DNA of 48,186 nt, from positions 1 through 48,186 of the forward strand of contig CANNAE010000013.1 of NCBI GenBank assembly GCA_947502505.1. Reading direction: 5' to 3'. The notes below the pieces were generated by a model. That model did no database searches. It saw only the letters and a list, made by a program, of their open reading frames with translations, and was not told the origin of the DNA. The DNA comes from an uncultured Planococcus sp. (GTDB taxonomy: Bacteria; Bacillota; Bacilli; Bacillales_A; Planococcaceae). A program made the translations under genes and the position numbers. Below are positions 17,404 through 24,812 of this stretch, one piece after another. Every line of letters begins with the position of its first letter. Within the stretch, counting starts at the first letter, position 1.

Positions 17404-19153
17404 ACCCAACGTTCTGGGTAGTGGCCATCCCTGATTGGATGCGATACATTTGGCGGTAAATGCCGCCGTGTTCCATCAATTCGTCATGCGTGCCGGATTC
17501 CGCAATTTCTCCGTGGTCGAGCACCAAAATGCGGTCTGCATTCTTAATGGTCGACAAGCGGTGGGCAATGATGAAAGTCGTCCGCCCTTTTTTCAAGACA
17601 TCCATCGCATGCTGGATGATTTCTTCTGTTTCGGTGTCGATATTCGACGTCGCTTCGTCCAGGATCAGAATCGCCGGATCGAATGCCAAGGCGCGGGCAA
17701 AGGACACGAGCTGGCGCTGCCCGGAAGAAAGCGTGCTGCCTTTTTCCACGACCGGCTCATCGATGCCGCCCGGCAAATGCTTCGTGACACGCTCGCCGCC
17801 GACTGCGGCAAGTGCCGCTTGCGCTTTTTCACGGCTCACGCGTTCATCCCCAAGCGTGATATTGGATTCGATCGTTCCGGTGAATAAATACGGATCTTGC
17901 AGCACGATGCCCATATGTTCCCGCACCGCCTGCCTTGGCAGATCATTGACGTTGACGCCGTCAATTAAGATCTGCCCTTTGGTCGCGTCGTAAAAACGGA
18001 ACAGCAAGTTCATAATCGAACTTTTCCCGGATCCCGTATGGCCGACAAGTGCAACCGTCTCCCCTTGTTTTGCTTCAAAAGACAAATCCTTCAATACGTA
18101 TTCTTCATCTTTATACGCAAACCAGACATGTTCAAAACTTACATTGCCTTTGTAGCGTTCGACCCGTTCGTCGCTGACCGCTTCACCCGGGCGGTCGAGC
18201 AAGCGGAACACCCGCTCAGCTGCCACGAGTGATTGTTCCAGGCGGCTGAATTGGTTGACGATGCCGCTGATCGGATTAAACAGGCGGATGATGTAATCGA
18301 CAAACGCGTACAGCACGCCGACTGTCACGACCGTGTTGCCGGTCATGGAAGCCCCGCCGAAGTACCAGATGAACAAAACGAAAATCATGGAGCGCAAGAC
18401 GCCGACCATATTATGCGAAGCGGCGGCCTCTAGCACCAATAATTTCTGCTGGAATTTAAAATGCTTTTGGTTCAGCTCTTCAAATTCGCCTTCCATCTGC
18501 TTCTCGCGGCGAAACGCCTGGATGATGCTCATGCCTTGGATCGACTCATTGATCATGGCATTCATCTCGCTGACTTTTTCACGGACGATATGGTTGAAAT
18601 TCGATGCATACTTCCGGTAAATGAGCATCCATCCGTACAATAGCGGCACGAGCACGAATGCAATCGCCGCCATGCGCCAATCCAGATAGAAAAGGGCGGC
18701 ATATATTCCTGCCATATACATGAAGCTTGTCGCGAATTGCGCAAGCACCGTGACGAACAACTCGCGAATCGCTTCGGTGTCATTGGTAATGCGCGCGACC
18801 ACTTTCCCTGCCGGCAAATTATCGAAATAGCTGATCGGCAAGCGCTGGACATGTTCAAAGACATCGGTCCGCATTTTACGGATGACACGGTTCGCGCCTT
18901 TTTGCAGCAAGATATACTGCAAATAGCGGAACACTGCCGTGACGACCGATAAGCCGAAGAACAAAGCCAACAGCTGTGCAATCGGGCCGAATTCAATGGC
19001 CCCGGCCCCTGAGATGTGTTCATCGATGATTTCTTTCGCGATCAAAGGCGCTGCCAAATCGGCGGCTACCGCCACTGCGAGGAATACAAGCCCCCAGATG
19101 ATGATGCCTTTGAACTGCAATGCATAATTTGTTAATCGTTTGCCTGTTCCCAT
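17402..19153 (-). CDS. bmrD: Heterodimeric multidrug ABC exporter subunit BmrD (YheH-like)
   Basis: A 583-aa half-transporter: six-helix membrane domain (about 1-310), then the nucleotide-binding domain. Walker A is GHTGSGKSS, the signature STLSSGQRQL and Walker B ILILDEATSNID, with the switch His in IIAHRLS. In the BmrCD family the two ATP sites are unequal. The catalytic Glu after Walker B is present here (DEA), whereas BmrC has Asp (DDS). The start lies just after the bmrC stop with GGAGGTG upstream. It is shorter than the roughly 670-aa B. subtilis protein, lacking a long N-terminal extension. Confidence 0.88.
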   Translation of the reverse strand: MGTGKRLTNYALQFKGIIIWGLVFLAVAVAADLAAPLIAKEIIDEHISGAGAIEFGPIAQLLALFFGLSVVTAVFRYLQYILLQKGANRVIRKMRTDVFEHVQRLPISYFDNLPAGKVVARITNDTEAIRELFVTVLAQFATSFMYMAGIYAALFYLDWRMAAIAFVLVPLLYGWMLIYRKYASNFNHIVREKVSEMNAMINESIQGMSIIQAFRREKQMEGEFEELNQKHFKFQQKLLVLEAAASHNMVGVLRSMIFVLFIWYFGGASMTGNTVVTVGVLYAFVDYIIRLFNPISGIVNQFSRLEQSLVAAERVFRLLDRPGEAVSDERVERYKGNVSFEHVWFAYKDEEYVLKDLSFEAKQGETVALVGHTGSGKSSIMNLLFRFYDATKGQILIDGVNVNDLPRQAVREHMGIVLQDPYLFTGTIESNITLGDERVSREKAQAALAAVGGERVTKHLPGGIDEPVVEKGSTLSSGQRQLVSFARALAFDPAILILDEATSNIDTETEEIIQHAMDVLKKGRTTFIIAHRLSTIKNADRILVLDHGEIAESGTHDELMEHGGIYRQMYRIQSGMATTQNVG

Positions 19154-19154
19154 C

Positions 19155-20894
19155 TTATTGCACCTCCCCGATTTGCTGGCGGAGGAATTGCTCGTGATAC
19201 CAGCCTTGTTTTGCGACTAATTTATCGTGTGTGCCTTCTTCGATGATGCGCCCATCATCCAGCACCACAATCCAATCAGCATGTTTGACGGCAGACAGCC
19301 GGTGCGTCGTGATGATTGTCGTCTTGCCTGCCCGTTCGCGTTGGATGTTCTCGATGATTTTCGCTTCTGTCTTGGCGTCGACCGCCGATAAGGAATCATC
19401 CAAGATGAGGATTTCCGGATTTTTGATAATCGCCCGGGCGATCGAAATACGCTGCTTCTGCCCGCCGGATAATGCGACGCCTTTTTCGCCGACGAGCGTT
19501 TCCAGGCCGTTCGGCAGCATCGCCAAATCCTTTTCGAAATAAGACAGCTTGATGGCTTCGGAAACTTCTTCTTCCGTCGCATCCGCTTTTCCGAACAGGA
19601 TGTTCTCCAGGATGGTCCGTGAAAATAAGACGTGATCCTGAGGGACATAGCCGACCCAATCGCGCAATTGCGCTTTGCTCAGTTCGTTGATTTCGATGCC
19701 GTTCATCGTCAAGGACCCTTCACCTGTCGGGTATTCCTTCAGCAGCTGCTTAACGAAAGTTGTTTTGCCGCTCCCGGTCTTGCCGACGATGCCGAGCGTC
19801 TGCCCGCTGTTCATCGATAAATTGATGCCTTGCAGGTTGATCGATGTCGATTGCGGATACGTAAAGCCGAAGTCGCGGAAGCCGATGCGCTCCGGGTTCC
19901 CGGTTTGTTTGGCCATTTTCGGGTCGACGACGTCTTCTTCATAATCCAAGGTTTCATTGACACGGTCGATTGAAGCATTGCCGCGCTGCAGGATATTGAT
20001 CAATTCCCCGATGGCGAACATCGGCCAGACGATCATGCCGAGATAAACGTTGAAGGCGACCAAATCGCCCAAAGTCATCGTCCCTTCGGATACCAGAAAT
20101 GCGCCATAGCCGAGGCCGATGACATAGCTGATGCCCGTCAATATTTTCGTGACTGGCGCGAACAAGGCATCAATGCGCTCGACCGCCATGTTCTTTTCAT
20201 AAACATCCTGCGTCATTTCCTGGAATTCCTTCTCAGATGAGCGTTCCTGTACATACGCCCGGACGACGCGGACGCCTCCCACCGATTCCAGGACGCTGTC
20301 GTTCATATCACCGAATGCGTCCTGCGCCAAGGTGTAGCGCTCGTGGATTTTCTTGCCGAGCAATTGCACGACAATCGCGAGCACCGGCAATGGCAAAATT
20401 GCCAGGAAGGTCAGTTCCCAAGAAACCAATACCCCCATCGCCACGATGATCGTCGCCATGTATAAAGTCGAGTCGACAAGCGTCAAGATCCCGAACCCTG
20501 CCGTCTCGGAAATGGCCTTTAAATCATTGGTCGAACGGGCCATCAAATCCCCTGTCCGGTTTTTTTCATAAAATGTCGGCGTCATCTTGAGGAAATGCCC
20601 CATCAGGCTTGAGCGCAACTGCCGCTCGATGACATACGCCCCGCCGAATAATTGATATTGCCAGATAAAATTGATGACATAAGCCAGTACCATCGCAACC
20701 AGCAGCACAACCACATACTGCCAGAGCAATTCACTTGTCAGTTCCTGCTGCGCGATGGCGTCGATGGCGACCCCGATAAGCCAGGGCGGCACGATCTCGA
20801 GGATATTCGCTACAAATAAGAGCACGACTGCCAGTGTATAGCGCAGCCAATTTTCTTTGAAAAACCATTTCAATTTCCATAAAACATCAAACAT
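19155..20894 (-). CDS. bmrC: Heterodimeric multidrug ABC exporter subunit BmrC (YheI-like)
   Basis: A 579-aa partner of the downstream subunit, with six membrane helices followed by the ATPase domain. Walker A is GKTGSGKTT and the signature ALSGGQKQR. Walker B reads ILILDDSLSAVD, in which the usual catalytic Glu is replaced by Asp, as in one subunit of asymmetric exporters. Related pairs export drugs and dyes. AAGG lies about 8 nt before the ATG at 20894; a second ATG four bases upstream is out of frame. The gene follows an 18-codon ORF and a terminator-containing leader, suggesting induction by translation inhibitors. Confidence 0.9.
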   Translation of the reverse strand: MFDVLWKLKWFFKENWLRYTLAVVLLFVANILEIVPPWLIGVAIDAIAQQELTSELLWQYVVVLLVAMVLAYVINFIWQYQLFGGAYVIERQLRSSLMGHFLKMTPTFYEKNRTGDLMARSTNDLKAISETAGFGILTLVDSTLYMATIIVAMGVLVSWELTFLAILPLPVLAIVVQLLGKKIHERYTLAQDAFGDMNDSVLESVGGVRVVRAYVQERSSEKEFQEMTQDVYEKNMAVERIDALFAPVTKILTGISYVIGLGYGAFLVSEGTMTLGDLVAFNVYLGMIVWPMFAIGELINILQRGNASIDRVNETLDYEEDVVDPKMAKQTGNPERIGFRDFGFTYPQSTSINLQGINLSMNSGQTLGIVGKTGSGKTTFVKQLLKEYPTGEGSLTMNGIEINELSKAQLRDWVGYVPQDHVLFSRTILENILFGKADATEEEVSEAIKLSYFEKDLAMLPNGLETLVGEKGVALSGGQKQRISIARAIIKNPEILILDDSLSAVDAKTEAKIIENIQRERAGKTTIITTHRLSAVKHADWIVVLDDGRIIEEGTHDKLVAKQGWYHEQFLRQQIGEVQ

Positions 20895-20925
20895 GCATTA
20901 CGCCTTCTTTCCATTTTCAATTTGG

Positions 20926-20982
20926 CTAATCGCCTTCAAGCGATTCCTTGATGAGTGCTTTTTTTACATGAGTTTTTTCCAT
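20926..20982 (-). CDS. Second short ORF of the bmrC leader (18 aa)
   Basis: An 18-codon frame beginning MEKTHVKKAL and ending LEGD, with a purine-rich GGGAGAGA ribosome-binding site. It lies between the leader terminator and bmrC, 28 nt from the latter's start. It is hydrophilic and charged, so it is not a membrane peptide. It could couple translation to bmrC or be a second sensor; it might also be without function. Confidence 0.5.
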   Translation of the reverse strand: MEKTHVKKALIKESLEGD

Positions 20983-21045
20983 AATGCTTCTCTCCCTCGG
21001 TTTCAATTATTTATTTAAGCAGCCAGGCTGTTTAAACCACACAAA

Positions 21046-21079
21046 AAGAGCGCATACCCGTTTTCAGGCATGCGCTCTT
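21046..21079 (-). terminator. Intrinsic terminator inside the bmrCD leader
   Basis: A 15-bp stem with AAAA loop: AAGAGCGCATGCCTG pairs with CGGGTATGCGCTCTT (two wobble pairs), then CTTTTTGTG on the minus strand. It stands about 150 nt upstream of bmrC, between the two short ORFs, where it would stop most transcripts before the exporter genes. Confidence 0.85.
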
Positions 21080-21086
21080 GAAAATA

Positions 21087-21110
21087 GGACTGGATGCACA
21101 GACCCAGCCC
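21087..21110 (-). promoter_or_regulatory. Hairpin between leader-ORF stop and terminator
   Basis: A 9-bp stem (GGGCTGGGT / ATCCAGTCC, two wobble pairs) with CTGTGC loop starts 8 nt after the leader ORF stop codon. A ribosome paused near the stop would cover its 5' arm. It may be a pause or anti-terminator element. Confidence 0.55.
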
Positions 21111-21118
21111 GAATATTT

Positions 21119-21208
21119 CTAGTCACGAAGTAAATATCCATGAAAAATGATCGGAGAGCCTGGCAATGCTATGCAATTGGATGATGTTACGTGATGAAAT
21201 TTTTTCAT
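21119..21208 (-). CDS. Leader peptide of bmrCD (BmrB-like, 29 aa)
   Basis: A 29-codon ORF starting MKKFHHVTSS and ending GYLLRD, with a perfect AAGGAGGT site 7 nt before the ATG. Neither the peptide nor its length (B. subtilis BmrB is about 54 aa) is conserved in an obvious way. Its place between a promoter and a terminator upstream of bmrCD is what matters for ribosome-mediated attenuation. In B. subtilis, translation of bmrB controls read-through into bmrCD. The symbol is left empty because homology at peptide level is not shown. Confidence 0.72.
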   Translation of the reverse strand: MKKFHHVTSSNCIALPGSPIIFHGYLLRD

Positions 21209-21236
21209 TGCCCAAACCTCCTTTTCCATATATTTG

Positions 21237-21289
21237 TTAGTTCAAGAGTACCACTCGTTTTTTTGAATTGTCAAGCTATTTTGAACTAA
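21237..21289 (-). promoter_or_regulatory. bmrCD promoter flanked by an inverted repeat
   Basis: On the minus strand TTGACA (21269-21274), an 18-nt spacer and TACTCT (21245-21250). The core is bracketed by a perfect 9-bp inverted repeat, TTAGTTCAA (21237-21245) and TTGAACTAA (21281-21289). The flanking arms could bind a repressor or activator. Transcription would begin about 30 nt upstream of the leader ORF. Confidence 0.55.
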
Positions 21290-21340
21290 AAAACTAATTC
21301 AGCCAAAAGTCGTACCTTCTCTCTTTGTTGTTTGCGCTTA

Positions 21341-21376
21341 TCCCCCAAAGGTTTGCAATGCCCGTATTTGGGGGAA
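21341..21376. promoter_or_regulatory. Hairpin upstream of the universal stress gene
   Basis: TCCCCCAAA and TTTGGGGGA form a 9-bp stem with a loop of about 15 nt, 35-40 nt before the usp start. There is no T run on the plus strand, so it is more likely a leader structure or operator than a terminator. Confidence 0.4.
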
Positions 21377-21411
21377 CAAGAGAATAACAGCAAATTGAGG
21401 CGGTGAAAGAA

Positions 21412-21933
21412 ATGTATAAGAACATTGCAATCGCATATGACGGATCGGAAGGCAGCCGGCTGGCACTGGATAAAGGCATAGAACTTTCCAAGATTCTTCC
21501 AGACGCCAAATTGACCGTTCTCTATGTCAATGAGGAAGCCCAGGAACGTACAGGCTATATGGATGTCGGGCACGCTTCTGCGCCGGTCACTTCTGCAAAT
21601 GTTGACAGTTCCTATGCACAGTTCATGCCCCAGGGAATCGGAGACGACGGCTACCGGCCGCCGCAGGAAGTGGACACGGGACGTGCGTCGGAATACTCGA
21701 AGCATATGCACAACTCCATCCAGCAGCAGCTCGACGCCAAAAACGCCGAAGCCTCGGTGCTTGCACTTGAAGGCCCGGTCATCAGAACGATTACCGGTTT
21801 TGTCGACGAACAGAAAATTGATTTATTGATTGTGGGCAATAGCGGAAAATCCGGGCTGCAGAAATTTTTTGTCGGTTCTATAAGCAGCAAACTCATCAAA
21901 GATTCCAATTGCACCATTCTCGTAGTGAAATGA
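21412..21933 (+). CDS. Universal stress protein (UspA family)
   Basis: A 173-aa cytoplasmic Usp domain protein. The N-terminus YKNIAIAYDGS and the C-terminal nucleotide-binding pattern G-2x-G-9x-GS (GNSGKSG...VGS) indicate an ATP-binding Usp. An insert of about 45 residues after the second strand (MDVGHASAPVT... to EYSKH) makes it longer than minimal Usps. I start it at the ATG at 21412, 8 nt after AGGCGG; a GTG at 21403 overlaps that site. Role inferred: survival under stress or growth arrest. Confidence 0.85.
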   Translation: MYKNIAIAYDGSEGSRLALDKGIELSKILPDAKLTVLYVNEEAQERTGYMDVGHASAPVTSANVDSSYAQFMPQGIGDDGYRPPQEVDTGRASEYSKHMHNSIQQQLDAKNAEASVLALEGPVIRTITGFVDEQKIDLLIVGNSGKSGLQKFFVGSISSKLIKDSNCTILVVK

Positions 21934-21981
21934 TCCCCCTTGGGTGCGGCCATCCCCCACCCTAAGGGGGATGTTTATTTT
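21933..21981 (+). terminator. Terminator after usp
   Basis: ATCCCCCTT / AAGGGGGAT 9-bp stem with a 22-nt loop, then GTTTATTTT. Confidence 0.75.
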
Positions 21982-21993
21982 AATGACATATTT

Positions 21994-22022
21994 TTGACAT
22001 AATTAAATGAATATCATATATT
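21994..22022 (+). promoter_or_regulatory. Strong sigma-A promoter of the phosphatase-fold gene
   Basis: Consensus TTGACA (21994-21999), exactly 17 nt, and TATATT (22017-22022). It is the best -35/-10 pair noticed in the window. Confidence 0.75.
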
Positions 22023-22037
22023 TATCTGTTTGCCATC

Positions 22038-22053
22038 TTACCCATATGGGTAA
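22038..22053 (+). promoter_or_regulatory. Perfect 16-bp palindrome, candidate operator
   Basis: TTACCCATATGGGTAA lies 15 nt downstream of the -10 hexamer, covering the likely early transcribed region. TACCC...GGGTA half-sites resemble operators of CsoR/CstR-type metal or sulfide sensors, but that is inference and no such regulator gene is nearby. Confidence 0.55.
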
Positions 22054-22105
22054 AGAATACTAATTGAATCATCTGGAAAATAACGAAAGGAAGAAGGGAT
22101 CAGCC

Positions 22106-22543
22106 ATGCCGAGACATACTGTATATTTTCTATCATCACATCAACATCGCGGGCTGATGGCTGAAATTTGGGCGAGCCGATTAATGTTGCAGGACTGGGA
22201 CATCAGAAGCGCGGCATGGAATCAACCATCTTTCAACGACATTCCGATTGAAGTGCTGAAAGAGATCATCATGGAAATTCCGCCAGTCGAACAGCGCCTG
22301 TACAATGCAGAAGAAGTACATCAAGCGGATTTGATTATCGCTTTGCATGATGGGGAGCTCGAACAAGCTGATATCCCGGACGATCTGCCCATGCAGAAAC
22401 TGGTCCGCTGGGATATTCCGAATCCGGAAATCCGCAGCACGGATAACGAGGAAAAATGGGCTTTATATCAGGAAGTCTGCGATGCCATCGCGATGAATAT
22501 CAAGCAAATGGAACCGATGCTCAGGTCACAGCCTACTCAATGA
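22106..22543 (+). CDS. Low-molecular-weight phosphatase/arsenate-reductase-fold protein, degenerate active site
   Basis: A 145-aa protein whose start (YFLSSHQHRGLMAEIWA) aligns with the P-loop of LMW tyrosine phosphatases and ArsC-type reductases (pattern FLC-x5-R-S-x-MAE). Here the catalytic Cys is Ser and the loop is one residue short, while Arg and the MAE helix are kept. The DLIIALHDGE strand and LVRWDIPNP segment (where the family has its Asp-Pro acid) are also family-like. Enzymatic activity of the usual kind is therefore unlikely. The start is the ATG at 22106 after AAGAAGGGA. A strong promoter and a palindromic operator lie upstream. Confidence 0.7.
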   Translation: MPRHTVYFLSSHQHRGLMAEIWASRLMLQDWDIRSAAWNQPSFNDIPIEVLKEIIMEIPPVEQRLYNAEEVHQADLIIALHDGELEQADIPDDLPMQKLVRWDIPNPEIRSTDNEEKWALYQEVCDAIAMNIKQMEPMLRSQPTQ

Positions 22544-22553
22544 ACAAGATACG

Positions 22554-22588
22554 AAAAGGCCGCCATTCAATTTGAATGGCGGCCTTTT
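22554..22588. terminator. Bidirectional terminator
   Basis: AAAAGGCCGCCATTCAA pairs fully with its complement directly following; A and T tracts flank both sides. It serves the phosphatase-fold gene and the convergent kynB. Confidence 0.9.
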
Positions 22589-22589
22589 T

Positions 22590-23210
22590 TTATTCTGTAT
22601 AAAGCACAGCACGTACCGGGCTGCCTTCTCCGCCGCGGATCTTCAGGGGCAATGCCGCGAGCTGATAAACCCCAGCGGCGACATCATCTAAAACGATGCC
22701 TTCCAAAATGAATCGCCCATTGCGGTTCATGGCATGATGCATCGGCAACTCCTTACTCGTTTCAGGATCGACAGATGGCACATCGACGCCGAGCAGGCGG
22801 ACGCCATTGGCTTGCATCCATTCGGCAATCGCCGGATCGAATACCGGCCATGCGCCAGGAAACTCGCTGCGGTCTTGCCAGGAGGCGGTCTTCAGCAACA
22901 CGGCGCTAACGCCTTGTTTCAGCTCATCCAAATCGTCCAGCTTGACCTGCTCAAGCCCTGTCACATCCATCACCTGTGCTGTCGTCAAATAGACATCGAG
23001 CGGCAGTTCGTCGGTTTTCAAGCCCTGTTCATCATAATGGAACGGCGCATCGATATGTGTGCCGATATGCGTGCTCGACTGGAGTTCCCCGATATTCACC
23101 GAACCGCTCTGTTGTTTCGTCACCGATAAGCGATAGGCAAACGGGGTGTCTCCCGGCCATTCCGGCGTGGTAGCATCCAATGCCATGGAAATGTCGATGA
23201 TGGATTTCAT
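22590..23210 (-). CDS. kynB: Kynurenine formamidase KynB
   Basis: A 206-aa cyclase/arylformamidase family enzyme that hydrolyses N-formylkynurenine to kynurenine and formate. The metal-binding motif HIGTHIDAPFH is at residues 48-58, with DISMALDATTPEWPGD at the N-terminus and GVDVPSVDPETSKELPMHH further on, all diagnostic of bacterial KynB. The start ATG immediately follows the kynU stop codon (TAAATG), so expression is probably coupled. It acts upstream of KynU in the tryptophan-to-anthranilate pathway. Confidence 0.92.
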   Translation of the reverse strand: MKSIIDISMALDATTPEWPGDTPFAYRLSVTKQQSGSVNIGELQSSTHIGTHIDAPFHYDEQGLKTDELPLDVYLTTAQVMDVTGLEQVKLDDLDELKQGVSAVLLKTASWQDRSEFPGAWPVFDPAIAEWMQANGVRLLGVDVPSVDPETSKELPMHHAMNRNGRFILEGIVLDDVAAGVYQLAALPLKIRGGEGSPVRAVLYTE

Positions 23211-24464
23211 TTACGCCACCACATTTCGTTCATTGCTGAACTCTTTATAAAGTTCATGCTCAATGATCTCCTGCAAGGCAAGAGCCACTTTCTCTACATC
23301 TTCAAAGCTTGTGTAAAAAGCGACCGGCGCCAGGCGGATAATATCCGGCGCACGGAAATCCGGAACGATCCCGGCTTTTTTCAAAGCCTTGCAAATGCGC
23401 GCCGCTTCCGGATGCGCGAGAGCGATATGGCCTCCGCGCTGATCATCGGCTTTGGGGGTGACGTCTATCAAAGAAGGTGCCAAAGCCGCCAGCCTATCGC
23501 GCAGCATTGCCGTCAATTCCAATGATTTGCTGCGGATTTGATCGATTCCCGCTTCTTCGAACAATTCCAAGCTGCCAATCAAAGGCGCCATGCTGAAAAT
23601 ATTCGGTGTGCCGACCTGATAAGCCCCAGCACCTTCCGCTTTCGTGAAGCTATGGTCCATATCGAATTGCTTGGCCTTGTCCGAACCGAACCATCCAGCG
23701 ATCCCTGGGTTCAAATCGTGGTGGCGCTCATGCAGATACAAGCCGCCTGTACCGCCCGGGCCGGAATTCATGTATTTATAATGGCACCACACAGCGAAAT
23801 CCACGCCTTCCGCGTGCAATTCATGCGGCATGGCGCCCGCCGAGTGAGCCAAGTCGAATCCTGCGATAATGCCTTTTTGATGCGCCGCTTTGGTAATTTC
23901 ACGGAGCGGCAGCAATTGGCCGCTTCGATACAGCACCGATGGCAATAGCAACACCGCAACATCGTCTTTTAGCTCCGCCACGATATCCTCCAATTCGAGC
24001 GTATAGCCATCGCGGCTTTTCACTTTGCGCATCGCAACCGCCGGATCTTGCCCACGCAGGCGCAGATGGCTTTCTACTGCATAAATATCAGAGGGGAAAT
24101 TCAGCTCGTCGACTAAGATAACAAAGCGCTCGTCAGTCGGTGCATAGACCGTCGACAGCATCTGATGGATATTCGATGTAATCGATCCTGTCACCATCAC
24201 TTCATGTGCTTTCGCGCCGAATAATGGCGCCGCTTGTTCACTCAGCGATTCCGCAAGCGTGAACCAAGGGTGTTCTCCCTCTGTCCAGCCTTCAATTCCG
24301 AACTGTTTCCAGCTGTTCATCAAGGCCATCAGCTTCTGTTCAGCCCGCTTTGACATGAGGCCAAGTGAATTCCCATCCATATAGATCGTTCCTGGTTCCA
24401 CAAAAAATTGTTCCTTGAATTCAGCCAGTGGGTCTTGCCGGTCTTTCTGCATTGCCGTATCCAA
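23211..24464 (-). CDS. kynU: Kynureninase KynU
   Basis: A PLP-dependent enzyme that splits kynurenine into anthranilate and alanine. The protein is about 417 aa, the usual size. Recognisable parts are YMDGNSLGLMSK near the N-terminus, a FDLAHSAGA stretch with the PLP-binding Asp, and WCHYKYMNSGPGG with the Schiff-base Lys. The frame is open farther upstream, but I choose the TTG at 24464 because GGAGAG lies 6 nt before it and earlier in-frame starts lack a ribosome-binding site. Tryptophan dioxygenase (kynA), needed to feed this pathway, is not adjacent. Confidence 0.9.
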   Translation of the reverse strand: MDTAMQKDRQDPLAEFKEQFFVEPGTIYMDGNSLGLMSKRAEQKLMALMNSWKQFGIEGWTEGEHPWFTLAESLSEQAAPLFGAKAHEVMVTGSITSNIHQMLSTVYAPTDERFVILVDELNFPSDIYAVESHLRLRGQDPAVAMRKVKSRDGYTLELEDIVAELKDDVAVLLLPSVLYRSGQLLPLREITKAAHQKGIIAGFDLAHSAGAMPHELHAEGVDFAVWCHYKYMNSGPGGTGGLYLHERHHDLNPGIAGWFGSDKAKQFDMDHSFTKAEGAGAYQVGTPNIFSMAPLIGSLELFEEAGIDQIRSKSLELTAMLRDRLAALAPSLIDVTPKADDQRGGHIALAHPEAARICKALKKAGIVPDFRAPDIIRLAPVAFYTSFEDVEKVALALQEIIEHELYKEFSNERNVVA

Positions 24465-24812
24465 ATCGCATCTCTCCATTTCTATAGAGCATAAGCCAAT
24501 AGCGAAAAGCAGCTTCACCAAGTCAGCTTTTAACCGAGCCCGTTTCAATTAGATTACCATTCCCGGTGCGGCCATCGCAACGGGAAAGCCGGACTTGCCA
24601 AGGCTCGCCAAATGAAAAAAGCCCGGGCTTCCTGCCAAAAAATGCCCTTGCACCTTTGTTTTTTCACTGAATAATTAGTCTTTTTAATGATATACTGGAG
24701 GAAAGCTGGAACTGCGGACTCAAGATGCGGAACCAAGCCATGAATCCGACAGGCGATTTTCATTTGGAATTGCCGCCATTATTTCATCTTTCATTTTCAG
24801 GAGGTGCAAACT
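24465..24812. other. Intergenic region between kynU and the CNNM gene
   Basis: About 350 nt without a convincing gene. A 12-bp palindrome AAGCCCGGGCTT (24619-24630) followed by T6 on the minus strand could be a weak terminator in a kynU leader. A TATACT (24691-24696) without a clear -35 may be the -10 of the rightward gene, giving it a leader of about 110 nt. I do not recognise a known riboswitch here. Confidence 0.4.

Noticed and set aside
24465..24548. Extension of kynU to an ATG at 24548
   Set aside because: No ribosome-binding site and no counterpart in kynureninases; TTG 24464 has a good site and gives the usual length.
24697..24812. Magnesium or other metal riboswitch before the CNNM gene
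   Set aside because: The leader of about 110 nt shows no motif of a known metal riboswitch that I could recognise.
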